In this document: positions 12,421 to 24,520 of the stretch, in pieces
Position numbering within the stretch: the first letter of the stretch is position 1
Layout: each line of letters begins with the position of its first letter
Origin: Bagarius yarrelli
Lineage: Eukaryota > Chordata > Actinopteri > Siluriformes > Sisoridae
NCBI GenBank assembly: GCA_005784505.1
Contig: VCAZ01000003.1
Span: 10,497,027 to 10,561,026 of the forward strand
Direction of reading: 5' to 3'
Length of the DNA: 64,000 nucleotides
The notes under the pieces: generated by a model
Databases searched by the model: none
What the model saw: only the letters and a program-made list of their open reading frames with translations
Told to the model about the DNA's origin: nothing
Position numbers and translations under genes: made by a program

Positions 12421-12879
12421 AAGATAACGCTGCATATATCGTTTTTAAAATCAGTGTACTAATGCCTTTTTATGTCCGCATGCAACAAAAGATATTTTAA
12501 ACTCTGAAAAAAAAAACGTTGATTTGAATAATCCACCTGCAGCAAACTAAAAGTGCAAACTAAAATTTAGCCCGCTCCTGTGTGCCATCATCTTTTTATT
12601 GCAGTCAGCTTTCAACCTGAATGTAAAAAGAACTATTTACCTAAATTAAATATTTATTTGCAAAATAATAGCCAATTCAAATATTTATTTTACTTGGTTA
12701 TTGTGATGAACATCAGCGCACAGCATCTCTACATTAGGGCTATAAGATACCTTAATTTTTATACAATTACACAATAACTGTGTTCTTACAGTTCTTTTAT
12801 AAACCTCCTGTATTGAATCTCCTTAACTGTGCTAGGTCCTGGCCAGTCTGTGACTGTTGTTACTTTGGCTTCAAATCCG

Positions 12880-12995
12880 CATACCATTAAGCTCGGCTTA
12901 TGCAAAGCCCTTAACCCTTAAATACTCAGTTCAATAAATAATATAAATGTAAGTCACTCTGGATAAGAGTGTCTCTTAAATGGCAGAAATGTAAA
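12880..12995 (+). repeat. SINE 3' fragment
   Basis: The body phrase gcaaagcccttaacccttaa and the tail tctggataagagtgtctctt match the SINE family elsewhere in the window. The tRNA-like head is unrecognisable. Confidence 0.65.
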
Positions 12996-13384
12996 TTTGT
13001 ACATCTGTCCACTATCTATCTGTAAAAGTTATCTAACCAAAATTGCAAATAGTAATGTATACATAAAAACTAAATATATAAATATAGATGTACTGTATAT
13101 ATCAAAGGAAAAGTGAAGTGCAAGTACATGTGTTATACATAATGAGGTACATAATAATGACATTGAAGTATTAATCTACACTGTCTTGACAGTGCAAATG
13201 CCATTATGAGGTAGGAATACTTGGGATATGCAATAATTCAGCCTAAAAAGTAAACATGGTAAAGTGAGCAAAATTTTGAAAGAAATGGTACAGAACATCT
13301 TCGCTACATATGGTAATGCTCGTTCCCTGATGCAGGGATCAAAGATGTACGATGCTGGGGTCACATTTGGGAGCCTGAATTACC
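12996..13384. other. Unassigned intergenic sequence
   Basis: AT-rich, with nothing recognised. Confidence 0.5.
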
Positions 13385-13600
13385 TCTGATTTGGTTTAAA
13401 AAGGCCAATGAAATTGGTCGAGCAGAATTTGCATAGCCGGTCACGCACCGGGGTATAAATAGACTGGCCGTGATTCTGCTTATCGTTCTGTCTGGTGCAG
13501 TGGCATGAGGGACACAACGTCTTCATTTCATCTATCAGGGAAGAAGGGTTACCATACGTAACCAAGACATTCCTTTTCTGTTGTTCTGACTTTGTGACAA
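13385..13600 (+). repeat. LTR-like sequence of DIRS-type retrotransposon
   Basis: It has a TATA-like ggggtataaatagac at about 13449-13463. Further on is atcagggaagaagggttacc followed by atacgtaaccaagacattcc, a partly palindromic phrase I know from fish DIRS1-like LTRs. Family naming is from memory. Confidence 0.5.
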
Positions 13601-14689
13601 GTGTATGCCACTAGGGGTTCAATACTTCATGCCATTGCGCCGGACTGTGTCAGGGGTCTACCAAAGGTAAGTACAAGTGCAGCCTTATTCAACCTTGTGA
13701 CCTACAAGCGTACAGGAGTGCCTCATCCCCTCCCACAAGGGGGAGGATATAGCGTAGGTGAAGATTCTCAGCAGTAGCCTTTTCTAATACTCACCTTTTA
13801 ATTAATCTCTCGCTGGGATTCCTGATGCTGGGACCAGGCCTCTTCCCACATGCATGTTAGCATGTGCCTACGAGTTAGCATTTTAAACGGAAAACTTTGA
13901 ATGGTCCGGTTCAGTCTCCTTCACACGCAGGACAGTAGCACTCTCGACTTGGACTGAGGTCTTAAGTATGGCCCTGAACCTGGGCGGGCTAAATTGCGTA
14001 GCCACTGGAAGGCACTGGAAAGGCTCCCCAAGCCTCCAGATACTTTACCGCGGGCTCACACGGACTCAGTCAGAGTATTGATTGGGAAAGATGCAGTAGT
14101 CTAAGGTCGAACGCCTTTGCCAGTGCAGAACTTCCCCATGGGCCCGCGGCTGGTGCCACTGATAAATGCAGAAACCAGGTTGGCTGAACCCAATGCAAGT
14201 GGAGCGAGTGGCTGGGCTCCGGTGGACAGCGCTGGTGCTTGCTTTCTCCCGAGGCAGGATGTGGCTTATCACCTCCATCTGCTTTTTCACCGAGACCCGC
14301 TGAAAGAATTCTTCCATGGTGTCACCTTCTCTAGCTCCCACATTTTAGCCAAGGTGAGCCCTAGGTGGTGTTCCTGTACACTAACGTGGCCATCGCTTTC
14401 GCTTGAGCCTGCGCTGTTGTCTTTATAGCCTGGATGGCGAAATCAGACCCCAAGCACATTTTCTGCAGTAGTTCCGGGTTGAGACCCCCCCTTGTGTAGC
14501 TCTTTTAATTTTAAAAATTTAGCCTGGTATACCTGCAGGTATACCTATGCAGGTTTACCTTTTCTTGTCAGCAAATGACTACTGCCCTATTGACTTCCTT
14601 AGATGTGCCAAAACATTTTTCAGTTAAACAAAGAAAAAACTGTCATTAAAGTCATTAATGAAAATGTGTGTATTATGTCTAGGCCAGGT
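13601..14689. other. GC-richer sequence after a DIRS-like LTR, unassigned
   Basis: It contains overlapping open frames of about 90-100 codons on both strands at 14066-14428 and no domain I can name. It probably belongs to the retroelement whose LTR precedes it. The last 200 bases before 14690 are AT-rich and unassigned. Confidence 0.35.
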
Positions 14690-17530
14690 TAAAGAGCTGG
14701 GGCTTTAATCTAGATTTAAACTAGCAGAGTTTGTCTGCCTCCCAAACAGCGCAGGGTAAATTATTCCAAAGTTTTGGCGCTAGATAAGAAATGGGTCTGC
14801 CACCTGCAGTTGATTTGTTTATTCTAGGTATTATTACATTGCCAGAGTTTTCAGAGTGCAGCGGACATGGAGGGCTATAACAGGCTAAGAGCTTACTCAG
14901 GTATTGAGGTGCTAAACCATTCAGGGCTTGATAAGTAATGAACAAGATTTTAAAATCTATTCAATATTTAATAGGTAGCCAGTGCAGTGTTGACAGAACC
15001 GGGCTATACTTTCTGGTTCTATTAAGAACTCTAGCTGCTGCGTTTTAAACCAGCAGAACAACCACCTAATAAAGCGTTACAATAATCTAATCTTAAGGTC
15101 ATAAACGCATCAACTAAAATTTCTGCATTTGACCTCGAGAGCAGAGGTCGTAATTTAGATATATTTTTAAGATGATAAAATGCATTTTTACAAATGCTAG
15201 AAATGTGGCTCTCAATGGAAATATTGCAGTCAAAAATCACACCTAAATTCCTAACTAACGATGAAGGATTGACAAAGCAGCCATCAAGTGTTAGACAGTA
15301 ATCTAGATTATTACATGCAAAGCCTTTATGTCCGATAAATAACATCTTTTCGTATTTTCAGGATTTAGCATTATGAAAATTATTTGTCATCCAGTTTTTT
15401 ATATATACTATGCATTCTGTTAGTTTTTCGCATTGGTAAGTTTCATCAGACTGCAAAAAATAAATAGAGTGTCATCAGCATAGCAGTGAAAGCTAACAAG
15501 CTAATGTTTCCTAATAATATTTTCCAGGGGAAGCAAAACTGAGCCTTGGGGTACTTCATACTGTACTTGCGAGCAATACGATACCTCTTCATTTACTGCT
15601 ACAAATTCATGCCGGTTTAAACCATGCTAACGCACTTTCACTGACGCCAAGTTTTCTTATCTATTCAAAAGAATCTTGTAGCCGCCAGTGTCAAACGCAG
15701 CACTGAGGTCCAATAGCACTAATAAGGAGAGACATCCATTATCAGCTGGTAGCAGCAGGTCATTTGTAACTATAATTACGGCAGTCTCAGAACTATGATA
15801 GGATCCAAATCCTTGAAGGTTGTTCTGTGTGAGAAAGAGAGACAGTTGATTATAGACAGTTTGAATGAAAAGAGAGAAGTGATACCAGTCTGTAGTTGGT
15901 GATGTCTGAGGGGTCCAGCTCAGGCTTCTTCAGGATCGGAGTAACCATGCTCTCTTAAAAGATGTTGGTACCTGACCAGAAGATAAGGAGCCATTGATGA
16001 TTGAAGAGATAAAAGGCAAAAGATCAGGAGGTAGGCTTGCAGGACAGGATGATTTGTTGAACCTCTTCCGATCCTAAGGTATAAAAATGTGACAGTAAAG
16101 AAGAAGACATGATTGGAAAATGTAAGGTTACCTGAAGCGGTGGTAAAGGTCTTGCAGATTTGCTTAGTCTTTTTATTATAGAAGGAAGCAAAGTCCTCTG
16201 CAGACAGAAAGGATGGAGTAAGAGAGTGATGGAATAGGGTCTAACATACATGTTGTTGGTTTAGATGATTTGATGAGTTTATAAAGTTCTTCCTCTCATA
16301 TAGTAACAAATTAGTCAAATTGTTTCTCGGAAAATTTATTGCACACTATTCGATGAGATACTGCTTAAGTTTGCTGCATAGTTACGATTTTATCTCTACT
16401 AGTATCGAGCTTGGAATTAAAGTAGTTCATAAATTCATCAATGCTGTGTGGGAAATGTTTACACCTGTTGATGCTTTATTTTTAGTTGATCTAGCCCCTG
16501 TATTAAATAAATACCTAGGGTTATGTTTGTTATCTTCTAGGATAGATGAACAGTAATCAGATCTAGCAGTTTTTATTGCTTTTCTGTAGGATAGGCTACT
16601 TTCCCGCCATGTAGTTCAAAATTCCTCTAGTTTAGTTATTTTTACTCCAGCATGGGCTCCATTTTTCAGGTGTTCATTATACTGTTTTCTCAACCTTCCT
16701 TAAGCGTAAGGGAGCAACTGTATTTAAAAAAACTGGAAAAGACATATAAAATACTAGAAAAAAGTCCATATTTTCTATTACATCATCAATTTTTTCAGAA
16801 CTATTGGATATGCTGGGGAAATGGGATAAATCAGTAAGATTACTTACCAAACAATATTTTGTGGTAGAACTGGTGGTTCTAACATATTTGTAACAAGAAA
16901 AAGAATTTACAGTTTTAGCTATATGGAGTTTACACAAGACTAAAAAATGATCTGAAACCTGCTCTCTGAGAAATACTGAAAATATTATTATAGATTGACG
17001 CAACACCTCCACCTTTACTGTTTATAACATAAATTTTGGGGTGTGGACTCATTTAAAATAATGTAATCATCAGGTTTCTGTCAAACAGAGGACATCTAGA
17101 TTATAACTAAAGATCATATCATTTACAAAAAATTTAGTAAACCAGCCTTTATCATTTGTGTTTTGCATGATTTTTTTATTTCTTGAGCATTAATTAAATT
17201 GTTCCTATTAAGCTGGTTCGGATGTTTATTGTATTTTGTAGTTCAAGAAACAGACACAGTCTCTATAGTGTTAGTGAACGAGTCTCTATGTCTTAGTCTG
17301 AATTCTTGCTGTGAGGAGGTAAGGTTGGGGAGCGGCAGTCTGTCTGCTTCATTAACCTGGCATCCAGTTAGTAGTCAAGTTCCAACTCTAAGACTATGTG
17401 CCAAATTTCTAGAGAAAAGAGCGGCGGCACCGCATCAGGATGGAGGAATACCATCGCATTTTATCAGGTCAGGTCTGCAAAACCTGCCCAATTGTCTAAA
17501 AAACTATTGTCTAAAAAACTAATATCACTC
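14690..17530 (-). mobile_element. L2-like LINE, ~2.8 kb, heavily mutated
   Basis: On the minus strand RT motif A reads VLLDLSAAFD at about 15690-15720 and motif B VPQGSVL near 15540. An upstream RT motif, LKKPELDPSDITNYRLVSLL, lies near 15900. The C-terminal RT section is at 15031-15345 (LRPLLSRSNAEILVDAFMTL, RLDYCNALLGG) and 14721-14945 (LAPKLWNNLP). The 5' part, 16230-17530, resembles the linker/endonuclease region, with deletions. Multiple stops and frameshifts make it inactive. Confidence 0.87.
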
Positions 17531-17699
17531 AAGGGCGTGTTTAAAGCAAACTAAATATAGACTGCAAGGGGAAATGGTGTGGGTCCATAACATGACTTGC
17601 TTCTTTTTCCGCAATATTTGGCTAGGGCAGTTAACCTCTGCAATTTACTGCGTAACAGCCCTCGTGTTGATAAGGAGAGTTCTAGTTGGCTACCCATTC

Positions 17700-18400
17700 T
17701 TTGTGCCTCACTCTCTCTGTATGTATAACTATTCATGGTATACCTCATGTGTTCCCAGCACTAGTGGATTCTGGGGCAGCTCTTAACCTGCTTGACTACC
17801 AGCTGGTAGTACGTATACGGTCACTATACGCATTGGTGCATTGCATGACGAGCAGGTCTCTCAATTTCGTTTCTTCATCGACAAACCTATTATTTCTTGG
17901 ATGCCCCTGGCTACTGGCATACAACCCTCTCATCTCGTGGAAAACCAAGGGCATAATACATTCAAACAATTTTACTTACTGTCTGCACCCTATTGACTCC
18001 ATTCCTTGCCTCTCTACGGGTATTTTTATTTCTGATGTCTCCAGCTTATGCAGAATTCCCACTGAATATAGCAAACTTTCCAAGGTTTTTAATAAATCTA
18101 AAGCCTTACAATTACCACCACACAGACTCTGAGACTTTGCTATTGATTTACTACATAACTTCACTACTCCCAAGAGCCAGGTATACTCGCTGTCTTAGCT
18201 GGATACCCAAGCCATGGAAGCCTACATCTTGTGTCTGGTTACCTCGTCCTTCTACATCACCTGTAGCTTTAGGCTTCTTCTTTGTAGAAAAACAAAATAT
18301 GGCAGTCTGCAGCCCTGTATTAACTAACAAGGATTAAATGCACTTTAAAATTCGCTGCTTAAAGTACCTGCAGTGGGACTTTGATACACCCCTTAGTTTC
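17700..18400 (+). mobile_element. Ty3/gypsy remnant: protease and start of reverse transcriptase
   Basis: The frame from 17686 contains the aspartic protease motif ALVDSGAALNLLD (Asp codon at 17767), then LGCPWLLAYNPLISWKTKG, then PTEYSKLSKVFNKSKALQLP just before the RT domain. After a frameshift, PSTSPVALGFFFVEK of the RT N-terminus appears near 18250. The rest of pol is missing. Confidence 0.87.
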
Positions 18401-19294
18401 AGTTGATTCGAAACAGAATTAGATTCGTAGAATTTTGATCAAACTGGACTACTAATTCAGTGCATACAATCATCAGCATAAGGAACACCGAAACCGTGTT
18501 TTGTCACCACCAGGGGTCACTATGAATATCAAGTCATATCAAGACTCGCTCAGTGCCCCCACTGTCTTGAAAGCTACTAAAAGAGGCCATGGAAAAGAGG
18601 CACTGAGTGAAGACACTGAGTGAATAGACAGAGACATGGCAGCACTCATGCATTTTTGGTCATCACTGATCACAAAAACCTTGAGTTAAAGCTAAATTGT
18701 TAAACTCTAGAGACAGTGGCAATCATGCTTTTAGTGATCATGAGCAGTTTAGTTGAACACAAAGCTGATGCTTGCGAAGATGCTCGACCCCCCTCAGGAC
18801 ACATTTGAAAGTCCACTTTGCGTAGTTGACAGTGCGTCCCTTTGGTAAAATATCTGTCCTGAGATACCAAGTGAGAGCAGCAGACCAAAGTTTGTGCCTC
18901 AAAGTCACACTCTCGAGATGCATGTCATGGGTTCACACCGCCCTCAGAGCCCGATAACCTGGGTTTAAATGTACTTTTAAAGCTGTTTAAGCTGTTTAAC
19001 TTATTGGTGGTCAAACACTTAAACCCATGTTTTGTAAAGACATTTGTAAACATGCACCCGCTCCTATTGAAATTACCACTCCTCCTATTGAAATGGGACA
19101 TCATCATCTGTCATGACATCATGATTAGTAGTAGGAGAGAGGATTGATGGAATATTTGCTGGACTGGGAGGGATAAGGACAAGAAAAAATAGCATGGGTT
19201 AAGGCCTGGGACCTTCTTTATAACTGGCTCATTCATGATTTCCATATGCCGCTCATCCTGAACGCCCTGCACCCAGACCTCAGGGGCCTAGAAG
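18401..19294. other. Unassigned sequence between gypsy remnants
   Basis: Moderately GC-rich, with short open frames on the minus strand. No domain recognised. It may include decayed gypsy untranslated or gag sequence. Confidence 0.4.
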
Positions 19295-19430
19295 GGGGTA
19301 ATGTAAAGTTTCCGCCATCGCCACCGGAGGGCTCCCTCGCCTAATACTGACGTTCAATTCCACTTTTGAGGCTAGTATTATAAGCTACGCGCTAACATGA
19401 ACACATTGCGAAGAATTGTTGCCTAGCCCA
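19295..19430 (+). repeat. LTR-like fragment, probably of the gypsy type
   Basis: The text gtaatgtaaagtttccgcca followed by tcgccaccggagggctccct resembles the start of LTRs of fish Ty3/gypsy elements. It lies upstream of the 22.3-kb gypsy remnant in the same orientation. No paired LTR was found downstream, so this is tentative. Confidence 0.4.
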
Positions 19431-19469
19431 TACTGATATGAGATATGGACACCAAGGTATTTTAATGCT

Positions 19470-19509
19470 TGTGTGTGTGTGTGCTCGTGTGTGTGTGTGT
19501 GTGTGTGTG
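19470..19509. repeat. (GT)n microsatellite
   Basis: Two runs of GT units interrupted once by GTGCTC. Confidence 0.95.
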
Positions 19510-19519
19510 AGACACTTCC

Positions 19520-19960
19520 TAGTCTGCTGTTAGTCCACAATCAGCTCATCTGTATTTTGGGTGTTCAGAGCAAGGTTGTTGTTTGCACACCACACTTGAA
19601 TATGTAGTTGGAGCCATGCACAGGTATGCAGACATGAGAAAAATGGAATAGATGATTGGGCTAAACACACAGCCTTGTGGAACATCACTGTTTAAAATGA
19701 GTGTAGAAAGAGTCATGGTTAGTTAACCAAACAGACTGTGGTCTGCTAGTGATAAAGTCCAATGTTAAATTGCAGATGGAAGGGCTAATGCCAAGACAAT
19801 TGAATTTGTAGATCAGCTTTGGTTGAATTATGATATTATAGGCAGAACTGAAGTCAGACCAGTCACATACTCTATGCTTTGCTACTGTGTAGGTAAGTCA
19901 GAGCAGAATAAGAAGCAGAGCTGATTGTATCCTCTCATAGATGGCAAAAGTACACATACT
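19520..19960 (-). mobile_element. Decayed LINE reverse-transcriptase fragment (CR1/Rex-like)
   Basis: The plus strand reads as the antisense of a common fish LINE: tagtccacaatcagctcatc, cagccttgtggaacatcact, and gcagaactgaagtca, which reverse to RT-like peptides around motifs A and B. No open frame is left. The family name is tentative. Confidence 0.5.
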
Positions 19961-22289
19961 TTAGTCAAGCAGAAGTACAGATACTCATGTTTAAAATGAT
20001 TTTGGTAAACTTGCAGTACTGACTACATTTCTTTACTCAAAAGTATGGGCTCTGACATGTCTGACTTAAGTACTTAAAGTAAATAATCAGTTACCAGGAT
20101 TGCATAAAAATAAACATTATGTACCGATAAAGGCGATAAGATATATGATGGTTTTTTTAGATTGTGATCATATGATGTGGTTTTTTTCTAATGGTGAACT
20201 GATAGTAAATTAGGTTATTTCTAATGATAATGGAGCTGCTCATAAACTCGCCTATGTTTACGGTGCATGATAAACAGGAAAACGCCAGTAATGGAATTAA
20301 AAAAAATAACAAAACATGATTGGTAAAAGTCGTGCGTGCAATTGCAAATGATATAATTCATGCTGCCAAACAGATTAAAACTAAAGTAGTACAGATATTT
20401 GTGTAAAAATTTCTTAAGTAAAGTAAAAAGTGGGCAAAAAAATAAGTAGAAGTGAACCACTGACACCAGAAAAATCAATTGAACTACAAGCAACAAAAGT
20501 ATTATGAACCCCAGTGATGAATGTTGAGGTTGGCTGGAAGGAGCTGACTACATTTTTGAGCCACACTTTAACATTCATCGCTGTGGACTTAACACATTTA
20601 ATGATGGGGTGTATTTGGGGAGTATTTAGGCCTCAGATGTATTTGTGTAAACATGATGAGAGTTTTGACTCCTGCTTAGAGTTAGCATCTGGGAATGTAA
20701 TACTTCAGCAATTAAACAAATCAGTCTCGTATTCATTGTACTTAAGATTGCGAGCATAACAGTATAGTGCACCACACCACCTTTAATTTTACCCGAGTCC
20801 ACAACTGCTGTTTGTTGAAAAGTCCAAAGCCATAATAATCTAATTTCCCAGAGACCATACGTTGCCAAGGAAGAAGTTGGGCAATGGGGTTTAGCTTTTG
20901 ATTAGCTCGATGAAGGGAACTTTCTGTTGGATTGGCTGACTTACTCCAGTCTGGGAACTGGAATAGCTTTGAAGGTAGCAGACAAATGTGTAAAGATCCA
21001 CTGTGGTGGTTGTGCAATGTAGTATAATGTCCAAAAGTGTATGCCTGCTGTATGAAGTTGCCGAGTTATGTCCAACAGTTAAAATAAAGAACAAAAAATA
21101 ATAATAAAAACAATAACTGAAAAAGTAATTTGCAAAAACCGGAGAGGCGTTAAGCTTCGCTTTGTGCATGTGCTGCCATCTTAGTCAGACTTGTATTAGA
21201 ATCTATTAGCTAAGTTAATTAAATGAATAAATAGAAAAATGTGCCAGTAAACAAGCAGAAAGTCAATATGCAGTCAGTATTTGGGAAAGAGCTGCCTCTG
21301 GGGACCTTAAGTAGTAAGTTGTTAACTGGTTTCTTTCACTGTACTTCTTTGAAGAACTATATTCAAAATATTTTCATAAAATCTCTTATTGGGTCCCTTT
21401 TCATTCCCACCACAAGCCTTAAATAATTACAAGCCAAGACTTACCTTTAGCCAGTATTTATTTAAAAGGTTTAAAATAAGACACTACATGCAATGTATGT
21501 ATTTGCGTATATTTGTTTAACAATCATATTTTAAAACTAGCCAAAGATATAAGAATAGAAAACAGCGACATTGGGTACATTAGAAATCCCTGGCTGCAAA
21601 TGTTTACTTTTCTGTCTTTGTGCACCCTCTGGTGTTTAACTTGGTGAACAACTTTTAACATAAATAAAATCAGCACGTCTTTTTTGTTTTGTCTGTATTA
21701 GAGATGCAAGAAATGTAGAATTCTTTCTATAGAAATATTCTGATATTCTGTTAAAACATTAATTGTATTTACTATGTGAATACATCACATAACACACTAT
21801 ACTGTAATTAAAATAATTTAACAAACATGTAAACAATGTTTTTATAGTGTCATGCTCTTTTTTAAAACAGTTTTTTGATAGCTATTTTAGCTGTCATCAA
21901 ATCAAGCCAGTCCTGACGTACAAACACTGGATATTTTTCTCATTCATTTTCACCAAGTTTTTCAACGATCAGCTGACGACTCCTCAAAGAGTACGCAACT
22001 TTTATTACCTAAAGGTATTACCTAAAGAAAGATGAAGTCTCTAAAGTTCCATACTCTAAACAGCAACCAGTGACTGGAATGAGCACTCACCCCTTACCAC
22101 TTACTGACAGGACTTGACACCCCAATTGCGGTTTCATGAGGTCAGGCTCGAACAAGTCAGTTAAACATGTATCCAAATGTGTAACTGTGTGTACAGTGCA
22201 ATGTTAAGCTTCAGGGGCCTTTCTGCTCCAAGAATTCCTGTCAGTCAGAGTCGACAAGTGTATATGTTCTAAAACCAGACTCGGAACCC
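19961..22289. other. Unassigned intergenic sequence
   Basis: No gene recognised. A patch at about 20500-21180 is less AT-rich and has short open frames on both strands, and could be an old transposon that I cannot name. Confidence 0.45.
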
Positions 22290-24520
22290 ATGCAAATTGG
22301 CAATAGCAGACTTCCTGTTGCTAAAGGTCTGTGTTTGTACTATGAAGATGAAGGACATTTCATTGATGTATGTCCCATTTGTCCCCCCAAGAACTAGGGT
22401 AAGTTGTATCCAAAACCCCTCTGTTGACCAAATTCTGCTTAATACTAAAGTACAGATTTCTAACATCATGCTTTCTCTCTCAGCTCTCATCGACTCAGCA
22501 GAAAATTTAATCTAGGGTAACCTCTGCCGTTAGCTCAACCTCAAGAGGAACTACCTCTCGACCCATAATCTAGCTCAATACATAGTTGGACAGCCCCTTA
22601 GCCATCAGCACATTAAACACCAAGTAGGTCTACTTCATCTCAGCATGGGAATTTGTTATAGTTATATTTTCTAGAGCACTCTACATCAGATATCATTCTG
22701 GGTCGCTCTTGGTGACATCACCATCAGCAGGAGATCCTATGGAGGAGTGGTGAGATCCTGAGGCTTTCCTACAATATCTCTTTGGTGTTTTTTTTCTTCT
22801 CCAGTGTTACCCCTCTTTCATAAAAAGTCTAGGAGGTATACTATCCTGTTACATCTTCTTTAGAAGGCTACGAAGGAGTATATTATTATATTATCATTAT
22901 ATTGAGTAGGCATTAAAGCAAGGCTACATCCGACTATGAAATCCCCAGCAAAGAAAGACTGAAGATTGTGGCCTTGCATTGCATACAGAGCATTAAAAAA
23001 AACAGCGAAGTTCTGATACCCAATTCCCCTCATACCAGCAGCCTTGGGACAACTTCGGGGTGCCACAATGTTCAACACATTGGACATACGCAGTGCTTAC
23101 AATCTCGAATATGTAAGGGGGATGAGTTTGAAGACTTTGTAACCCCTAAAGGTCATTAAAAATGCTTATGCCATTTGGACTGGTCAATGCCCCCTTTGTA
23201 TTCTAGGACTTGATGAAGAAGGTACTTCGAGAGTTCCTCCACAAGTTTGTGTTGGTATATTTTGATGACATCTTGATCTACTCCCAGCGTATAGGAGAAT
23301 ATCACCAGCATATGTTGCAGAGGTCCTTCAGTGCCTGAGAGAGCACAACCTCTTTTTAAAAGCCAATTAAGTCCTTAGTTCAGCTCCTTGGTTACACCAT
23401 CACTAAAATGAGGGGAAGGTAGAAGCAGTTTGGAACTGGCCAATTCACAATACAATAAAATGCTTCCTTGGCCTTACTAACTTTACCGACAGGATATCAA
23501 AAACTTCAGCTTGTTGTATATCCCTTTACAAATCTTCTTCAAGGAAGGTCAGAGTCAACAGCAACAGGTGCCTTTGAGAAAAACTGAAAAAGACATTTAC
23601 CACCACACCGCTTCTTACACTTAACAAAATCCTTTTAGGGTACTCACAGACCATAAGAATTATGAAACGCCTAAATCCAGACAAGCTGGATGGCCAATTT
23701 TCTTTATTTGCTTTCCTTTTACCATCTTTTACAGACCAGAATAAAAAATGACAGACCCTATTCCTATGCCTGTTCCTTACCCCGGTCACACCTATGAGTG
23801 AACTCCTGCCTTCTTCTGGTAAGACTTGCATTTTTGTGGTGGTGAATAGATTTTTAAAATCATGTCATTCGACCCCCTGAGTAACCGACCCACTACTATG
23901 GAAACAGCTGAGCTTCTCCTCCAGCACATTTTCCTGCAAACTCTCTGCCACGGCCACCAAAACACCTGGAACTGGTTCCGGTATGCACAGATCTTTCTAC
24001 ACCAATGTGCTACTGTACCTGCACCTCTCCCATGTGTACTCGGTTACCAGCCCCATCTATTTCCGTGGTCTGGAGAACCATCCAATCTACCATCTGTCGA
24101 CCACTGGGACGAAGCTCACTATCACCTGCAGAGGGCAGCCAACAGATCCTGGCTGATGTTTGGCATGCTGACATTCCAGTTAATCTTCCTGGGCAAAAGG
24201 CCTGGCTATCCACCTGTGGATCTGAATGCACTTACCCAGCAAAAAAGTTAAGCCCCAGTTCCATTTCTTTTTCCATAATCAGACAAACATACCCTGTCAG
24301 TTACCTGCTCCAGATAACTACAACTTACCATATTCAACCAGCCTTCCATGCCACCCTTTCACTCACCTTAGTCTGTCCCTTCCACAGAGCCTGGTGTGAG
24401 TAATGAACCCCCTTTACCACTGATCCTGGAAAACAGCACCTTATACTCTGCAAACTAATATCTGGACTTCCATCATCGTGTTAGCAAGCTGGAATGCCTG
24501 ACAGACTGGAAAGGCTATGG
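22290..24520 (+). mobile_element. Ty3/gypsy LTR retrotransposon remnant (gag knuckle to chromodomain)
   Basis: Domain traces follow the gypsy order on the plus strand. There is a gag zinc knuckle near 22340 (CLYYEDEGHFIDVC, second Cys replaced by Tyr) and a protease start ALIDSAENLI near 22485. RT shows MPFGLVNAPFVFQDLMKK and YFDDILIYS at about 23165-23290. An RNase H-linker-like WPIHNTIKCFLGLTNF lies near 23440. Integrase traces run 23860-24250, and a chromodomain-like LECLTDWKGYGL lies near 24490. Frameshifts, stops and deletions are throughout, so it is inactive. Confidence 0.88.

Noticed and set aside
13440..13470. TATA-like tataaata considered as a promoter of a host gene
   Set aside because: No host coding sequence follows, and the context fits a retrotransposon LTR.
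23526..23831. 101-codon minus-strand open frame in the gypsy remnant
   Set aside because: It is a shadow of the plus-strand RNase H and linker remnant.
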